A stretch of 6,687 nt of DNA, from the NCBI GenBank assembly GCA_002352705.1, contig DEIW01000063.1, forward strand, positions 7,083 to 13,769. The letters run 5' to 3'. A model generated the notes under the pieces. The model was not told the DNA's origin and made no database searches. It saw nothing but the letters and a program-made list of their open reading frames with translations. Below, piece after piece: positions 6,669 to 6,687 of this stretch. Position numbers and translations under genes: made by a program. How positions within the stretch are numbered: the first letter of the stretch is position 1; each line of letters begins with the position of its first letter. Origin of the DNA: Bacteroidales bacterium UBA2764 (GTDB taxonomy: Bacteria; Bacteroidota; Bacteroidia; Bacteroidales; Paludibacteraceae).

Positions 6669-6687
6669 AAAATCAATTTTCAATTTT

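Noticed and set aside
6614..6676. Start at 6676 for the YdeI-like gene
   Set aside because: It would place the -33 and -7 elements inside the coding sequence; the conserved family sequence starts at ATG 6613.

Overview
The window comes from a Bacteroidota chromosome, most likely order Bacteroidales. Both recognisable promoters have the -33 TTTG / -7 TAnnTTTG form used by that phylum's main sigma factor. The starts examined lack obvious Shine-Dalgarno sequences. The Crp-type regulator and the C-terminal end of the tau subunit look like their Bacteroidales homologues. Species cannot be fixed from the sequence.

Left half, plus strand (1-3287): three tightly packed genes run left to right. They are the 3' end of dnaX (DNA polymerase III gamma/tau, cut by the window edge), a YgiQ/UPF0313 radical SAM protein, and a membrane-anchored M23 peptidoglycan peptidase. 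dnaX and ygiQ are 1 nt apart, and ygiQ and the peptidase overlap in ATGA, so the three are very probably co-transcribed and translationally coupled.

Centre (3285-3320): the peptidase gene converges on a minus-strand Crp/Fnr-type regulator gene. A GC-rich hairpin with a T-tract on the minus strand sits in the 14-nt gap and overlaps the end of the regulator gene.

Right half, minus strand (6687 down to 3302): a promoter at 6637-6668 drives a short YdeI/OmpD-associated-like protein, a CDF zinc-type efflux transporter (7-nt gap) and a UmuC-like Y-family DNA polymerase (10-nt gap). The Crp-type regulator follows and has its own promoter (4028-4059) in the 94-nt space after the polymerase.

The window is gene-dense, with no gene-free stretch over about 100 bases. 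I found no RNA genes, mobile elements, CRISPR arrays or obvious novel system. The points most worth a second look are the YdeI-like/CDF/Y-polymerase operon, the missing C-terminal part of the YdeI-like protein, the Crp-family protein without cAMP-contact residues, and the terminator shared by two convergent genes.
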